Shown: positions 47,935-57,523 of the stretch, piece after piece
Position numbering within the stretch: position 1 is the stretch's first letter
How the letters are laid out: the number at the start of each line of letters is the position of its first letter
From: Zooshikella harenae
GTDB lineage: Bacteria; Pseudomonadota; Gammaproteobacteria; Pseudomonadales; Zooshikellaceae
Length of the DNA: 64,000 bases
NCBI RefSeq assembly: GCF_018837975.1
Contig: NZ_JAGSOY010000007.1
Coordinates: forward strand, 62,001 to 126,000
Direction: 5' to 3'
Position numbers and translations under genes: made by a program
The notes under the pieces: generated by a model
Told to the model about the DNA's origin: nothing
What the model saw: only the letters and a program-made list of their open reading frames with translations
The model's database searches: none

Positions 47935-49250
47935 GATGGATCCTCTTCAGAAACGGCAGATATATTTAGGGGCAGGAGGATTTGGCACACAGTGCCTTGC
48001 CCTTCTCGGCTGTGAATCGCAAACTCACCTTGATGCGCTTTAGTTACTGCTTGCACAACAGCAATTCCTAGCCCCGTACCATGGGGTTTAGTGGTAAAAA
48101 AAGGTTCCTGCGTTTGTGCCAAGCTTTTGGCACTCATGCCTGGCCCGTTATCCACCACTGATAGCCGTAAGTAATGTTGATAAAGACTACAGGAAATCAC
48201 CAAGGTAAGACCTGGTTTACCCGCCTCTAAGGCATTGTTAACCAAGTTCATCAGCGCACCGATTAATGCATCCTTGTTACAACGAATAAAGTAAGGCTGC
48301 TCCAACTGATAACGCCAACGCAGGTTAACCTGACCAGCTTTAACCTGGCCAATACCCATCGCGCTTACTACTGTCTGCTGAAGCTCCTGCCACAAAGCCT
48401 TAACCGTTATATTGTCAGCTAATACCAATTCCCCTTTAGCAAAGACCAGCATGTCACTCACTTGGCGCTCAAGGTGCGTTAGCCTGGACATCAACTTATT
48501 CGCAAAAGCACTGCTCTTATCTCTGGGAAGTGACGGATTTTGTAAATGGCCGGCATAAAGCATAGCGGTAGAAAGAGGTGTGCGAATCTGGTGAGCGAGT
48601 GACGCCACCATTTTGCCTAAGGCTGACAACCGCTCATGGTGACTTAACTGTTGTTGTAAACATCGGGTTTCAGTTAAATCAGTGAGAAGAATGAGCTGCC
48701 CAGGTTCTAACTCCAGTGACCGAGTAGCAATACTGACCCGCTTACCATTTTTTAGTGAAATCTCATGCCCATCATCTTCTCTTGGTGCAAAACAGCGATT
48801 AATCACTGCTAGCCAGCGCTCACCTAAAAGCGGTTCATCTAAAAGCTCAATGGCTGCAGGATTGCACTGTTGAATGACCCCATGCCCATCCAGCACAACG
48901 ACGCCACCAGGTAGCAGGTTTAATAAATGCTCCAGACGGTTCGCTAGCCGCTCTTTTTCAGCCAGCTCCTGCAAACGCTGTTCACCAACATCTGCCAGCT
49001 CGCTTTTCAATGCCTGTACCCTGCCAGCTAATTGACGGTAAGACTCTGAAAGCTGCTCAGACATTTGGTTAAACAATGAAAATGCTTTCTCCAGCCCTGT
49101 TCGATCATCCACGGATGACTGCACATCCTGCAGGGCTGCTGCAAATGCACTGGGTTCTGCCTTGGCAACCTCTGCCATTGATGAGATAGCCCCAGTGGAA
49201 ACGGCTTTATAGTTTGAAGTTTGACGTTGCCTTTCGACTCTGCCCGTCAT
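47922..49250 (-). CDS. fleS: FleS, flagellar sensor histidine kinase
   Basis: Cytoplasmic kinase that phosphorylates FleR, 442 aa with no membrane helix. An N-terminal coiled coil (about 60-115) is followed by a PAS domain (about 120-215, VVLDGHGVIQQCNPAAIEL). The HisKA box is MVASLAHQIRTPLSTAML, and the ATPase domain has LMNLVNNALEAG, VDNGPGMS and GTGLGIAVVQAVTKAHQG. A sigma54-type promoter lies about 115 nt upstream (49365-49380), consistent with FleQ control. Confidence 0.95.
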   Translation of the reverse strand: MTGRVERQRQTSNYKAVSTGAISSMAEVAKAEPSAFAAALQDVQSSVDDRTGLEKAFSLFNQMSEQLSESYRQLAGRVQALKSELADVGEQRLQELAEKERLANRLEHLLNLLPGGVVVLDGHGVIQQCNPAAIELLDEPLLGERWLAVINRCFAPREDDGHEISLKNGKRVSIATRSLELEPGQLILLTDLTETRCLQQQLSHHERLSALGKMVASLAHQIRTPLSTAMLYAGHLQNPSLPRDKSSAFANKLMSRLTHLERQVSDMLVFAKGELVLADNITVKALWQELQQTVVSAMGIGQVKAGQVNLRWRYQLEQPYFIRCNKDALIGALMNLVNNALEAGKPGLTLVISCSLYQHYLRLSVVDNGPGMSAKSLAQTQEPFFTTKPHGTGLGIAVVQAVTKAHQGEFAIHSREGQGTVCQILLPLNISAVSEEDPSWPR

Positions 49251-49364
49251 AGGCTCGACTCCTTGCCAGGCACTTAACTAGCGCCTTTGTTCACATGTAC
49301 TCAATAGCTTTCTTAATAAGCCACGACTACAGCAATGTGATCTAGTTAAACTTTTTAAAGATAA

Positions 49365-49380
49365 AGCAAGGTCCAGGCCA
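49365..49380 (-). promoter_or_regulatory. sigma54 promoter for fleSR
   Basis: On the minus strand the site reads TGGCCTGGACCTTGCT: GG and GC separated by 10 nt, with one mismatch to TGGCAYRNNNNTTGCW. It points at fleS, with an expected leader near 105 nt. Confidence 0.8.
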
Positions 49381-49461
49381 AACCTAAATAGTCAGACAAT
49401 TCAATAGGTTAGAAACTTGATTAAGGAGAGCGTCAATTTACAGACTTTGGAGGGTTACAAG

Positions 49462-50928
49462 TTAACTATTTGCGGAAAATGATTCTTTGCGGTTAAGGCC
49501 ATACTTTCGCATTTTCTCAACCAACGTAGTTCGGCGAATATGAAGTCGCTCTGCGGCTCTAGCGACAATCCCATGGCTATCATCAAGGGCTTGTTTGATA
49601 AGCGAACATTCCAGGTTGCTGAGGTAATCTTTTAAATCCAACCCATTAACAGGTAAGAGTGCTGGTGAGTCAACTCCCACCAAACCACTAGAGGTAATGT
49701 TTGTTTCTGGAAACATGGCTGCAATATCAGCATTGCTTTCATCTTGAGGCGCAAGATGCCGAAATTTTTTCGGTAGTTCCTGCACGCCAATAACACCATA
49801 AGGATACATAATGGCTAAACGTTCCACTAAGTTTGCCAACTCCCGGATATTCCCGTGCCAATCGTGACGGCACAACGACATAATGGCTGCCGAATTAAAA
49901 CGAATTGACCCTCGTTTTTCATTTTCCATCCGCGAAATCAATTCATTCAATAATAATGGAATATCTTCAACTCGCTCGCGAAGTGGGGGCATTTCAATAG
50001 GAAAAACATTAAGCCGGTAATACAGATCCTCTCGGAATGTTCCCTCTTGAATCATATCTTCCAGGAGCTTATGAGTAGCCGCAATTATTCTGACATCAGC
50101 TTGAATAGCCTTAGTGCTACCCACTCGGTCGAACACTTTTTCTTGCAGAACCCGTAATAACTTCACCTGCATTTGTAAAGGCATATCGCCAATTTCATCC
50201 AAAAAGAGTGTACCGCCCTGGGCTAACTCAAACCGACCAATACGTGTTGAAATCGCTCCCGTGAATGCTCCCTTTTCATGACCAAATAACTCACTCTCCA
50301 GCAACTCACTGGGAATCGCACCACAGTTCACAGGCACAAACGGCCCAGTCCGGCGGTGAGAGTTATAATGCAGGTTTCGGGCAACCACTTCCTTACCCGT
50401 GCCAGACTCTCCGGTAATCAGTACACTGACATCTTTATCAGCCACCTGGGCCATCATTTCCCGCACTTTCTGTACCTGACGACTGGTACCTACCAAGCTC
50501 CGAAATAACTGAAGCTCTCGCTGCTGTCCACGACCTCGACTCTTATTGAAATGCTCACGAAAAACCTGCGCTCGATGTAAAGAATCAAGCAGCTTGTTAT
50601 AGGTGGGGGGAAAGTCAACATTGGCAATCACTTGCTGGCGATGATCAATATTCATATCCTCAGGCAGTACCTGGTCACCAATCAGTAATACGGGTACAGA
50701 AGGCTCCCAGTCATGTATCTGCTGGATGATTGTTGTAAGCGGCAGGCTAATCTGCCCCAGAAAAATAGCTGCAATATCTTTGACCGCATCAATATCAACA
50801 ACCGCTTGTTGCCATTGATTATCCTCAAGTAACAGGATTTCCTCCCCCAAAAACTCGAGAATAATCTTCAGATCATCACGACGATGCGGCTCACTATCAA
50901 CTAGCAGTATCTTTGCTTCTTGCCACAT
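49462..50928 (-). CDS. fleQ: FleQ, master sigma54-dependent flagellar regulator
   Basis: Top-level activator of the flagellar hierarchy; in Pseudomonas it is also a c-di-GMP receptor and is restrained by FleN. The 488 aa product has a degenerate N-terminal receiver (FleQ domain, about 5-125) and an AAA+ domain from about 148 ([43 protein letters not shown]). The Fis-type HTH is at the end ([24 protein letters not shown]). It lies 212 nt upstream of fleS; no clear promoter was found upstream of it. Confidence 0.96.
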   Translation of the reverse strand: MWQEAKILLVDSEPHRRDDLKIILEFLGEEILLLEDNQWQQAVVDIDAVKDIAAIFLGQISLPLTTIIQQIHDWEPSVPVLLIGDQVLPEDMNIDHRQQVIANVDFPPTYNKLLDSLHRAQVFREHFNKSRGRGQQRELQLFRSLVGTSRQVQKVREMMAQVADKDVSVLITGESGTGKEVVARNLHYNSHRRTGPFVPVNCGAIPSELLESELFGHEKGAFTGAISTRIGRFELAQGGTLFLDEIGDMPLQMQVKLLRVLQEKVFDRVGSTKAIQADVRIIAATHKLLEDMIQEGTFREDLYYRLNVFPIEMPPLRERVEDIPLLLNELISRMENEKRGSIRFNSAAIMSLCRHDWHGNIRELANLVERLAIMYPYGVIGVQELPKKFRHLAPQDESNADIAAMFPETNITSSGLVGVDSPALLPVNGLDLKDYLSNLECSLIKQALDDSHGIVARAAERLHIRRTTLVEKMRKYGLNRKESFSANS

Positions 50929-51303
50929 GGGCGTTGCTCTCTACACACACGCTAAAAAATGAGTATTTAAGACGATACCTACGGGGCATATTGCTACAAC
51001 AACTCAATGACCCAAATAAGCAATAAGACAGTTTTCGGACAGATTGCTAACAAAACGGTTGTTGTCTTGAAAAAACGCTGGTTTTTTGACTCAGTATGTG
51101 TGAGTAAAGACAATAAAAAAGCGTCGGTCAAATGACCTGGTGAGTAAAAAGTAAGGTAAGTAACTTAGCCTCAGACAGGAAGTCAGTATTCAATAATCTA
51201 TACATACTTTCTCACTAACGGCTAATAAAGGACATTAAAGAAGTACCACAGCAGGACTGTTATAACCATATATTCATAGTAACTAAATTATTGCTATGGA
51301 AAG
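50929..51303. other. Intergenic region upstream of fleQ
   Basis: A 375 nt region. It contains an A/T hairpin AAAAAAC-GCTG-GTTTTTT (51070-51087) and a short dyad GGTCA-AA-TGACC followed on the minus strand by GACGC and six T (about 51115-51137). Either could end the fliD-S-T transcript, but both stems are weak. No sigma54 or sigma28 site for fleQ is apparent. Confidence 0.4.
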
Positions 51304-51612
51304 TTATTGCATTTGCTGGTAAACAGCAACGCCTTGCTTGTGTCGCTGTAAACGATGAATTTCAGCACTTAATGATTGTTTATGTGCAGCACAAGCATCA
51401 ATGACATGTTGGTATGTGCTTAATAGCTTACCCATAGCCACTAATAAATCAGCGGGAGCTCCCTGCTGCATTGCAGCACCAACAATATTGCGGCAACGTC
51501 CATCTAAGTCAGTCACACTCGACCAGTCTTGGTTTAGTAAAGCATGTTGCAAGTCACTTTGTAGCTGCTCTAATTGCGCAACTGTCGTGCTACCTCGATC
51601 AGAGCCTGTCAT
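51304..51612 (-). CDS. fliT: FliT-like flagellar chaperone
   Basis: A 102 aa helical protein directly after fliS, in the place of the FliD chaperone FliT (FliS-prime in Pseudomonas). The product is mainly amphipathic helices, with no distinctive motif, which is normal for this weakly conserved family. I use ATG at 51612, which has AAGGTGG 6 nt upstream; the ATG two codons earlier would abut that sequence. Confidence 0.75.
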   Translation of the reverse strand: MTGSDRGSTTVAQLEQLQSDLQHALLNQDWSSVTDLDGRCRNIVGAAMQQGAPADLLVAMGKLLSTYQHVIDACAAHKQSLSAEIHRLQRHKQGVAVYQQMQ

Positions 51613-51700
51613 AACCATCCACCTTAACCACGTGCATTATTCAGTATCAGACTTTTTAATTAATCAGTTAAACAACGGTATCAATCGAAACGCTATGAGG

Positions 51701-52096
51701 TTAAGATTTCATGACTTCAGAGCGAATCTCATCCCAGCCATCCTTGACCGTTTTTACAAGCTTGATGACCTCATCGACTTTATCTGCATCATTGTCTGCA
51801 TTGGCATTAAATAACTGCAATTCCATATACTGATATAAATTGTCCAAATTAGCAGCCAACTCTCCACCCTGGTCGTGGTCTAAAAAAGAGCGCAAACCTT
51901 CCAGAATTTCTATCGACTTATTAATGAAGACATTTTTTGCTTCAAAATCTTGACGCAAAATAAAGCCACGGGCAGTTGCCAACCGCTCAATTAACCCGTC
52001 ATATAACATCTGGATTAGCTTATGAGGATCGGCATCAATTACCCCTGTCTCTCGATTTACTGACTGATATTGCTGAAGTTGATTCATTGCATTCAT
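51701..52096 (-). CDS. fliS: FliS, flagellin export chaperone
   Basis: Cytoplasmic chaperone that keeps flagellin unfolded for export, 131 aa. Family features: YQSVNRETGVIDADPHKLIQMLYDGLIERL, FINKSIEILEGLRSFLDHDQGGELAANLDNLYQYM. It follows fliD by 85 nt and precedes fliT. AGGA lies 7-8 nt before the start. Confidence 0.97.
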   Translation of the reverse strand: MNAMNQLQQYQSVNRETGVIDADPHKLIQMLYDGLIERLATARGFILRQDFEAKNVFINKSIEILEGLRSFLDHDQGGELAANLDNLYQYMELQLFNANADNDADKVDEVIKLVKTVKDGWDEIRSEVMKS

Positions 52097-52181
52097 CGCT
52101 ACATCCTATGCCTGTTGCTTAACTAGTCGTTTTTGTAAAAGCCACGTGTTAGAAACGCAGCACTTTCATTATTTTTTTATT

Positions 52182-54182
52182 TTAACTTTTCTGGTTAACA
52201 CCATTCAGAGCATCCAGCTGCTGCTTAATATAATCCTGAGTGGACTGCAGTTTTGTCACTAAAATATCTGCGGCGATAAACTGCTTGGTTATCCGATCAC
52301 GAAAGCTTTCCAGGCGTTCATCAAGTTTTACTCGCTCATCACTTATTTGCTGCAACGTTGTATTAAGGCCATCCGTTTTAGTTGATAAGGCTCCATCAAC
52401 AGAGACGAAACTGGTCACCAGACTGACTAACTGCTCAGCAACCCCTTCAATAAATGTGACTGTTCCTCGATCACCAGTACTGCCCCCAGTGATTTGCACC
52501 TTAATACCCGTACTGTCATCATCCGTTGCCGCTTTTAAAGTTTGGCCAACACCTGTTGCCGTTTGACCATTGATGGTTCCAGCAACATCAACACCTGCTG
52601 TACCTGTAGCCACAGAAAGCCCTAAGGTTGCTGCTGAGTTTGTGTCCACTTGAGTAAATTCTATAGTCGAGCTGCTACCATATTTTGTTGAAGTAATTTG
52701 CAATTGGTTACTGCCATCAACACTGACATTGACGGTGGCATTAGCGCCTTTTAAATTACTATCTGCATTAATTTGTGTAGCAATTTCTGTCGTCAATTCA
52801 TCCAGTGTGTAGCTGCCATTGGTAAGGGTTATGTCGGCAGACTCAACACCATTAACCTTAATTTTAAAATTATTATTATCATCATCAATGGTCACGGGTG
52901 CGGCCAGTCCAAGGCTTCCTGTCAGCGCTCCTCGGGTGGCAAGTTGTGTCACATTAATGCTATAGCTACCCGCTTTTGTTAAATCTGTTGAAGAAAGAAA
53001 CTTAACCTGACTATCGGTTGTACGTCCCTGCTCTGCAAAAATCGCCATAATATCATCGCGGGACGAAGCTAACTTTTGTTTAAACGTTGTTGCATCAAAA
53101 ATCAGGGTTCCACTATCAGAGGATGATTCTCCAATACTGGCTTTAGTGGTAATACCAATTTCAGATAGGGTTCTCACCCCCGCACTCTCTAGTCCACTGA
53201 CGATACTACCCAGCAGATTTCGTGTTTGTGACATGATATTACGAAGAGAAGCATCCCCTAACAAACTTCCAGATTGATTTGTGGACGTATCAAAAGCAGT
53301 TACTTCATTAACCAGGGTTTGCAGTTCATTGTACTTATCAACAAAATCCTGAACACGCTCAGTAATGCCACTACTATCAAGCTCAAGCTTCAATGTAGCG
53401 GGTGAGCCAGCATTTTTGCCCGTCAGGTTTAATGTCACCCCTTCAATTGCATCATCAATCACATTGCTGCTACGTGTTAGGGTAATACCATTAATTTTGA
53501 CACTGCTATCCAGTGCCGCGACGGTTTCAGTTAGGTTTTGCGCGCTACCATTGAATGCCAGTTGTGATAAGCCTGAAGTATCTATGTTATTACCATCATC
53601 ATCAGTGACATTCACTTCAACAGCATTATCTAGACCCGTCTCAGTTGCTGCCAGTACCAGTTGATAACCACTACCCGTGTCAATCACACTGGCAGTCACA
53701 CCAAGGTCCGACTCAGCATTAATCGCATCACGCACGCCTTCCAAAGTGTTATTACCGTTATCGATAGTAATAGCTGCAGAAGTGCCTCCAGCGGTAATAT
53801 TCAGTGTACCTGTGCCTAATGTTGTTTCTTTATCAACAAAAACACCTGTGGCAATCGCGTGCGCCTGAGCCAACTCAGTTACTTCAACGCTGTAGGTGCC
53901 CGTTACCGCAGAGGAGTCATCAACCGTCGCTGAAAAATTACTGGCTGTTGATGTCGCTTTCAAAGCACCTAAAGCATCAGGATTACTTAAAACGCGTGCA
54001 GAAAGTCGAAGGTTAATTAATGCACTTTGAATACGGCCAAAGTCAGATAACTGCGTATTTATTTCAGCTTCCCGCTGGTCTAAACGCTTTACAGTAGGTT
54101 CACGTTCAACCTGCACCAACTGGTCAATTAGCTCTGAACTAAATACACCTGAACCAAAACCTACTGAACTAATGCTGGCCAT
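52182..54182 (-). CDS. fliD: FliD, filament cap protein
   Basis: Forms the pentameric cap under which flagellin polymerises. At 666 aa it is larger than many homologues (about 470). Terminal regions are typical: N-terminal SSVGFGSGVFSSELIDQLV and EREPTVKRLDQREAEIN, and a C-terminal helical domain with LDERLESFRDRI. The enlarged middle contains repeated flagellin_IN/FliD-type segments (NTLEGVRDAINAESDLGVTASV; TLDELTTEIATQINADSNLKG). AAAGGA precedes the ATG. A good sigma28-type promoter lies about 105 nt upstream. Confidence 0.95.
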   Translation of the reverse strand: MASISSVGFGSGVFSSELIDQLVQVEREPTVKRLDQREAEINTQLSDFGRIQSALINLRLSARVLSNPDALGALKATSTASNFSATVDDSSAVTGTYSVEVTELAQAHAIATGVFVDKETTLGTGTLNITAGGTSAAITIDNGNNTLEGVRDAINAESDLGVTASVIDTGSGYQLVLAATETGLDNAVEVNVTDDDGNNIDTSGLSQLAFNGSAQNLTETVAALDSSVKINGITLTRSSNVIDDAIEGVTLNLTGKNAGSPATLKLELDSSGITERVQDFVDKYNELQTLVNEVTAFDTSTNQSGSLLGDASLRNIMSQTRNLLGSIVSGLESAGVRTLSEIGITTKASIGESSSDSGTLIFDATTFKQKLASSRDDIMAIFAEQGRTTDSQVKFLSSTDLTKAGSYSINVTQLATRGALTGSLGLAAPVTIDDDNNNFKIKVNGVESADITLTNGSYTLDELTTEIATQINADSNLKGANATVNVSVDGSNQLQITSTKYGSSSTIEFTQVDTNSAATLGLSVATGTAGVDVAGTINGQTATGVGQTLKAATDDDSTGIKVQITGGSTGDRGTVTFIEGVAEQLVSLVTSFVSVDGALSTKTDGLNTTLQQISDERVKLDERLESFRDRITKQFIAADILVTKLQSTQDYIKQQLDALNGVNQKS

Positions 54183-54288
54183 AAGATCATTCCTTTCTGG
54201 AATTGCTGCATCACGCGGCGAATCAAATTGTCGTTACTCATAAATCTTTGTACTCAACACAAAATTGATTATCCTTTCATCAATTATA

Positions 54289-54315
54289 GTAACGGCAAGA
54301 AGCGGCAAATCTTTA
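54289..54315 (-). promoter_or_regulatory. sigma28 (FliA) promoter for fliD
   Basis: On the minus strand: TAAAGATT, 11 nt, GCCGTTAC, matching TAAAGTTT-N11-GCCGATAA at 13 of 16 positions. It gives a leader of about 100 nt to fliD. Confidence 0.75.
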
Positions 54316-54374
54316 CCTGTTTTATCTATTTAACGTAAAACCTTATAAATCCATCTAACATCAAGACTTTAGCC

Positions 54375-54806
54375 TCACACCTTCGTGTTAAATAACTCAA
54401 ATGATGCAGAATCCTTCAAATCTCGTGCCAAACGTAGTGCAACCTCATCAGGAATCTGCCGAACAACCTCATCGGTGCTCCGGTCAATGACTGAAATTAC
54501 GGTTTCACCACTATCTGTATCGAGCTTAAACAGTAAGTCCCGTTGTACTGTCTGTACATAGTCGTTGAGCTGAGCAACTGCTTGCTCAACTTGCTCACGA
54601 AGCGTTTCCTGCTTATCCAACAGCTGCTCTTCCGTGGCTGACTGTGCTTCTTGCACAGACTTTGCTTGTGAGGTGTGACCTGTAGCCGTAGGGGACTGAT
54701 TAACGCTCACTAGCCCTTGCCGATCAGCCTGAGGCAATAGCTTACCTTTATTTGTATCAAGCTCACGTGTGCTAACTATCGACGTTGACACTTTGAGGTC
54801 ATTCAT
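54375..54806 (-). CDS. flaG: FlaG family protein 1
   Basis: A 143 aa protein of the FlaG family, which affects filament length in several polar flagellates. The polar N-terminal half is followed by the conserved C-terminal block (LNDYVQTVQRDLLFKLDTDSGETVISVIDR, RQIPDEVALRLARDLKD). I prefer ATG 54806, with GAGGTG upstream; an ATG at 54818 is possible. It follows flagellin 1, as the second gene of a flagellin-flaG unit that is duplicated at 58457-60981. Confidence 0.92.
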   Translation of the reverse strand: MNDLKVSTSIVSTRELDTNKGKLLPQADRQGLVSVNQSPTATGHTSQAKSVQEAQSATEEQLLDKQETLREQVEQAVAQLNDYVQTVQRDLLFKLDTDSGETVISVIDRSTDEVVRQIPDEVALRLARDLKDSASFELFNTKV

Positions 54807-54843
54807 AGTGCACCTCATTTATCCTTTTTTAACCAACACGTAT

Positions 54844-54867
54844 ACCCAGGCCATTGCTGGCCTGGGT
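54844..54867 (-). repeat. Hairpin between flagellin 1 and flaG 1
   Basis: A perfect 10 bp stem (ACCCAGGCCA with its complement) around a 4 nt loop, immediately after the flagellin stop. No T tract follows directly, so it may lower read-through into flaG or protect the flagellin mRNA 3' end. Confidence 0.5.
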
Positions 54868-54896
54868 CTGGTTCATCCCTATTCTCTGGCGTCCTG

Positions 54897-56924
54897 TTAC
54901 TGCAGGAGAGCCAGAACCTGCTGTGGCCTTGCATTGGCTTGTGCCAAGACTGAAATACCTGCCTGTTGGAGCACCTGAGCTCTACTCAACTCAGCAGTCT
55001 CTGCCGCAAAGTCCGCATCCTGGATACGAGAGTTGGCAGCTGATAAGTTTTCACTGCTCACTGACAGGTTATTAATGGTTGATAGGAAACGGTTTTGGAT
55101 TGCACCCAATTCCGCCTGTTGTTTGGATATTTGCTGTAAGGCATTATCGACAGAGACAAGTGCCTCATTTGCACCTTCAACAGAGGTGATATCAATATCT
55201 CTTACCAGCTGACCGACTTCCTGCCCTCCAAAAGTACCAACTTGGAAGCCTGCAAAGTTAATATTTCCGGTATCTGTTGATAGCTCAAACTGCCCTCCAG
55301 AGATGAGGCCTACAGAGCTTCGCGTAGTGGCAACGGTAAATCCAGCATTGGTTACAGTATTAATTGCACTAACATCAATGTTACGACCATCATCAGCTAA
55401 TAAGCGGAAAGTGCTACCAAATGCTTCTGCTTTAACACCTGTTTGACCTGACTTGGTATTAACAGCGGAGATAATGGTGTTTTGAATATCACTAGTAGTA
55501 TCAGCAGCCCCATAAGATATGGCAATACTGATGCCATTGATGACCACGTTACCACTTTGTGCTGTACCCGTAGTAATTGCCCCACCAGTAACAACCGTTG
55601 TATTAGCAACAGCAGTTACACCAGTTTGATCACTTACTTTATTGATCGCTGCAGCTTTAGATATCGCAGAGCCGTCATTTTGAGTGGTTGATGCTGTATC
55701 AAAGGATGACTGAGAAGGCCCAACCGCAACCCCATTGATAACAAGGTCACCTGTCACTAATGCGTTAGCAGTAACATTATCACCTACAGCTCCGCCGTTG
55801 ACACCACTAAAGGACCCTACTTCAAACCCTGCGTTGTCAATATTTCCTGTAGTGGTATCAAGACTGATGTCACTGCCATCTTGAGAGATCAGTGTATAGG
55901 TACCTATGTATGTAGAGTTTCCTGTTGCCAGCCCAAAGTCTGCTGAGGCATTACCAGATACATCAGCTATATCTACATTTCGTCCATCTTCAGCAGTCAG
56001 TGTAATACCTGTTGTTGCATTGCCATCATAGGATGCAACAACACCAGTTTGGCCTGATTTCTCATTAATTGCTGTAACAACAGCCTGTAAGTTGGCTTCA
56101 GTACTGAGAGCACCGTCAGTCACTAAGTCAATAGTTACCCCATTAACTGTTAACTGACCCGTTTTATCATCAGTATTTGAGTAAGTGTTACCAGCCACAG
56201 CATTAGAGTCAACGCGAGCAATAACACCCGTTTCCTCAGAAACTTTATTAACTGCTGAAGCTTTGGCAATAGCACTACGCTCCTGGAAAGCGGTAGAAGA
56301 TGTATCATCAACACCTGAGGATGCACCAACAGCGATACCATTAATGACTAGGTCACCCGCACTTAGCTGCGCATTCCCAGTCACATTTGAGGAAATGCCT
56401 GCTTCCAGTGCAGAGCCCAAACCATCTGTTGATACTTTAGCAATACTAACGCCAATGGTATCGCCCAAATTAGCGCCTGTTTGGAAGATCGTATTATCAA
56501 ATGAACCATCTAACAGCTTTTTACCATTGAAATTCGTTTTCTCAGCAACATTTTCAATTTCTGAAATCAGTTGCTGTACCTCTGCATTCAGTGCCTCCCG
56601 ATCTATTTCAGTGTTACTACCGTTAGAAGATTGCAATGCCAGGTCACGAATACGTTGTAAGTTTGTGGTAACAGATTTTAAGGCACCTTCAGCGGTTTGC
56701 GCTAAAGAAATACCATCATTTGAGTTACGAATTGCGACATTGGTACCGCGGATTTGTGATTCAAAACGTGTCGAAATCGCCAGGCCAGCAGCATCATCAC
56801 GTGCGCTATTAATACGCAAACCAGATGAGAGCCGCTGTAATGCAGTATCCTGCGCAGACTGTGATCTATCCAGATTACGCTGGGCATTCAGCGAGGCGAT
56901 ATTGGTATTAATTATTTGTGGCAT
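54897..56924 (-). CDS. fliC: Flagellin 1
   Basis: Major filament subunit, 675 aa. The conserved D0/D1 N-terminus (MPQIINTNIASLNAQRNL, LSSGLRINSARDDAAGLAIS) and C-terminus (LSAANSRIQDADFAAETAEL, QQAGISVLAQANARPQQVLALL) are intact. The middle (about residues 185-575) consists of two related units of roughly 190 residues, each with GDLVINGVAVG, an AINKVS-QTGV segment, and a DDGRN-D segment, of flagellin_IN type. A sigma28-type promoter lies about 105 nt upstream (57030-57056) and AGGAG precedes the start. It is followed by flaG 1 and fliD. Confidence 0.96.
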   Translation of the reverse strand: MPQIINTNIASLNAQRNLDRSQSAQDTALQRLSSGLRINSARDDAAGLAISTRFESQIRGTNVAIRNSNDGISLAQTAEGALKSVTTNLQRIRDLALQSSNGSNTEIDREALNAEVQQLISEIENVAEKTNFNGKKLLDGSFDNTIFQTGANLGDTIGVSIAKVSTDGLGSALEAGISSNVTGNAQLSAGDLVINGIAVGASSGVDDTSSTAFQERSAIAKASAVNKVSEETGVIARVDSNAVAGNTYSNTDDKTGQLTVNGVTIDLVTDGALSTEANLQAVVTAINEKSGQTGVVASYDGNATTGITLTAEDGRNVDIADVSGNASADFGLATGNSTYIGTYTLISQDGSDISLDTTTGNIDNAGFEVGSFSGVNGGAVGDNVTANALVTGDLVINGVAVGPSQSSFDTASTTQNDGSAISKAAAINKVSDQTGVTAVANTTVVTGGAITTGTAQSGNVVINGISIAISYGAADTTSDIQNTIISAVNTKSGQTGVKAEAFGSTFRLLADDGRNIDVSAINTVTNAGFTVATTRSSVGLISGGQFELSTDTGNINFAGFQVGTFGGQEVGQLVRDIDITSVEGANEALVSVDNALQQISKQQAELGAIQNRFLSTINNLSVSSENLSAANSRIQDADFAAETAELSRAQVLQQAGISVLAQANARPQQVLALLQ

Positions 56925-57029
56925 GTCTCAAACTCCTGCTCACTACTTCATCCAACAAGCCATCTCATCAGGCCATCCCTTCATCCGAACTTGCGCACCG
57001 AATTCATGGCGATAACCTGTCTATTCCTG

Positions 57030-57056
57030 TTAGCGACATGCCCCAAAAAAACTTTA
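57030..57056 (-). promoter_or_regulatory. sigma28 (FliA) promoter for flagellin 1
   Basis: On the minus strand: TAAAGTTT (perfect), 11 nt, GTCGCTAA (6 of 8). The predicted leader is about 100 nt. Confidence 0.85.
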
Positions 57057-57420
57057 ACTAATTCACAATATTTTTTTCATCAAAGAAACATGCACCTTTA
57101 AGCAATGGTTAAAACAGTGCGAATTCCTAGTTCCCACGCATCAAAACACAGGCACTGTTAGTTTTTTTTACACATCATGATTATCTACCTGTTTGGAATA
57201 AACATACTTTTTTGAAAAACAACAAAATATAAGTGAGACGCAATTTAAATTTTTTGTTTTTCATCATTCCAACCGTGAACAAAAACATGTTTTTTTTCCA
57301 CAAAAGCAAACCAAATCACTGTTTTTATAGAACTTAATCACATTAAGGTTTTTTTACAGCGAGTTTTAAAATAAACACAAAAAATATATAAATAATTGTT
57401 TTTATTAAGTTTTTTATTTT

Positions 57421-57436
57421 TGGCATAACATATGCT
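57421..57436 (+). promoter_or_regulatory. sigma54 promoter for the PEP-CTERM-like gene
   Basis: TGGCATAACATATGCT: GG and GC separated by exactly 10 nt, 15 of 16 positions agreeing with TGGCAYRNNNNTTGCW. Its first seven bases (TGGCATA) are the same as in the sites before flagellins 3 and 4. A dyad ATATGCTT/AAGCATAT (57430-57437 and 57453-57460) overlaps the -12 box and start region. Confidence 0.75.
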
Positions 57437-57523
57437 TATACCTCTCGCTCGCAAGCATATTGTCTTTTGAAGTAACTCACAGACTTTTTATTACACGCCA
57501 TAGGCGTTATAGGGAGATTCTAA

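Larger units (their letters stand above)
56925..57523. other. Divergent region between flagellin 1 and the PEP-CTERM-like gene
   Basis: A 599 nt very AT-rich intergenic region. It contains the sigma28 promoter of flagellin 1 (57030-57056, minus) and the sigma54 promoter of the PEP-CTERM-like gene (57421-57436, plus). The AT-rich stretch from about 57160 to 57420 could hold activator-binding or DNA-bending sites. I see no other gene. Confidence 0.55.

Noticed and set aside
51070-51137. Terminators after fliT
   Set aside because: Two short stems exist, but both are weak (5-7 bp, one purely A/T plus one C-G), so I list them only within the intergenic description.
56185-57015. 276-codon plus-strand frame opposite flagellin 1
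   Set aside because: Antisense shadow of the flagellin reading frame; similar shadows occur opposite the other flagellins.
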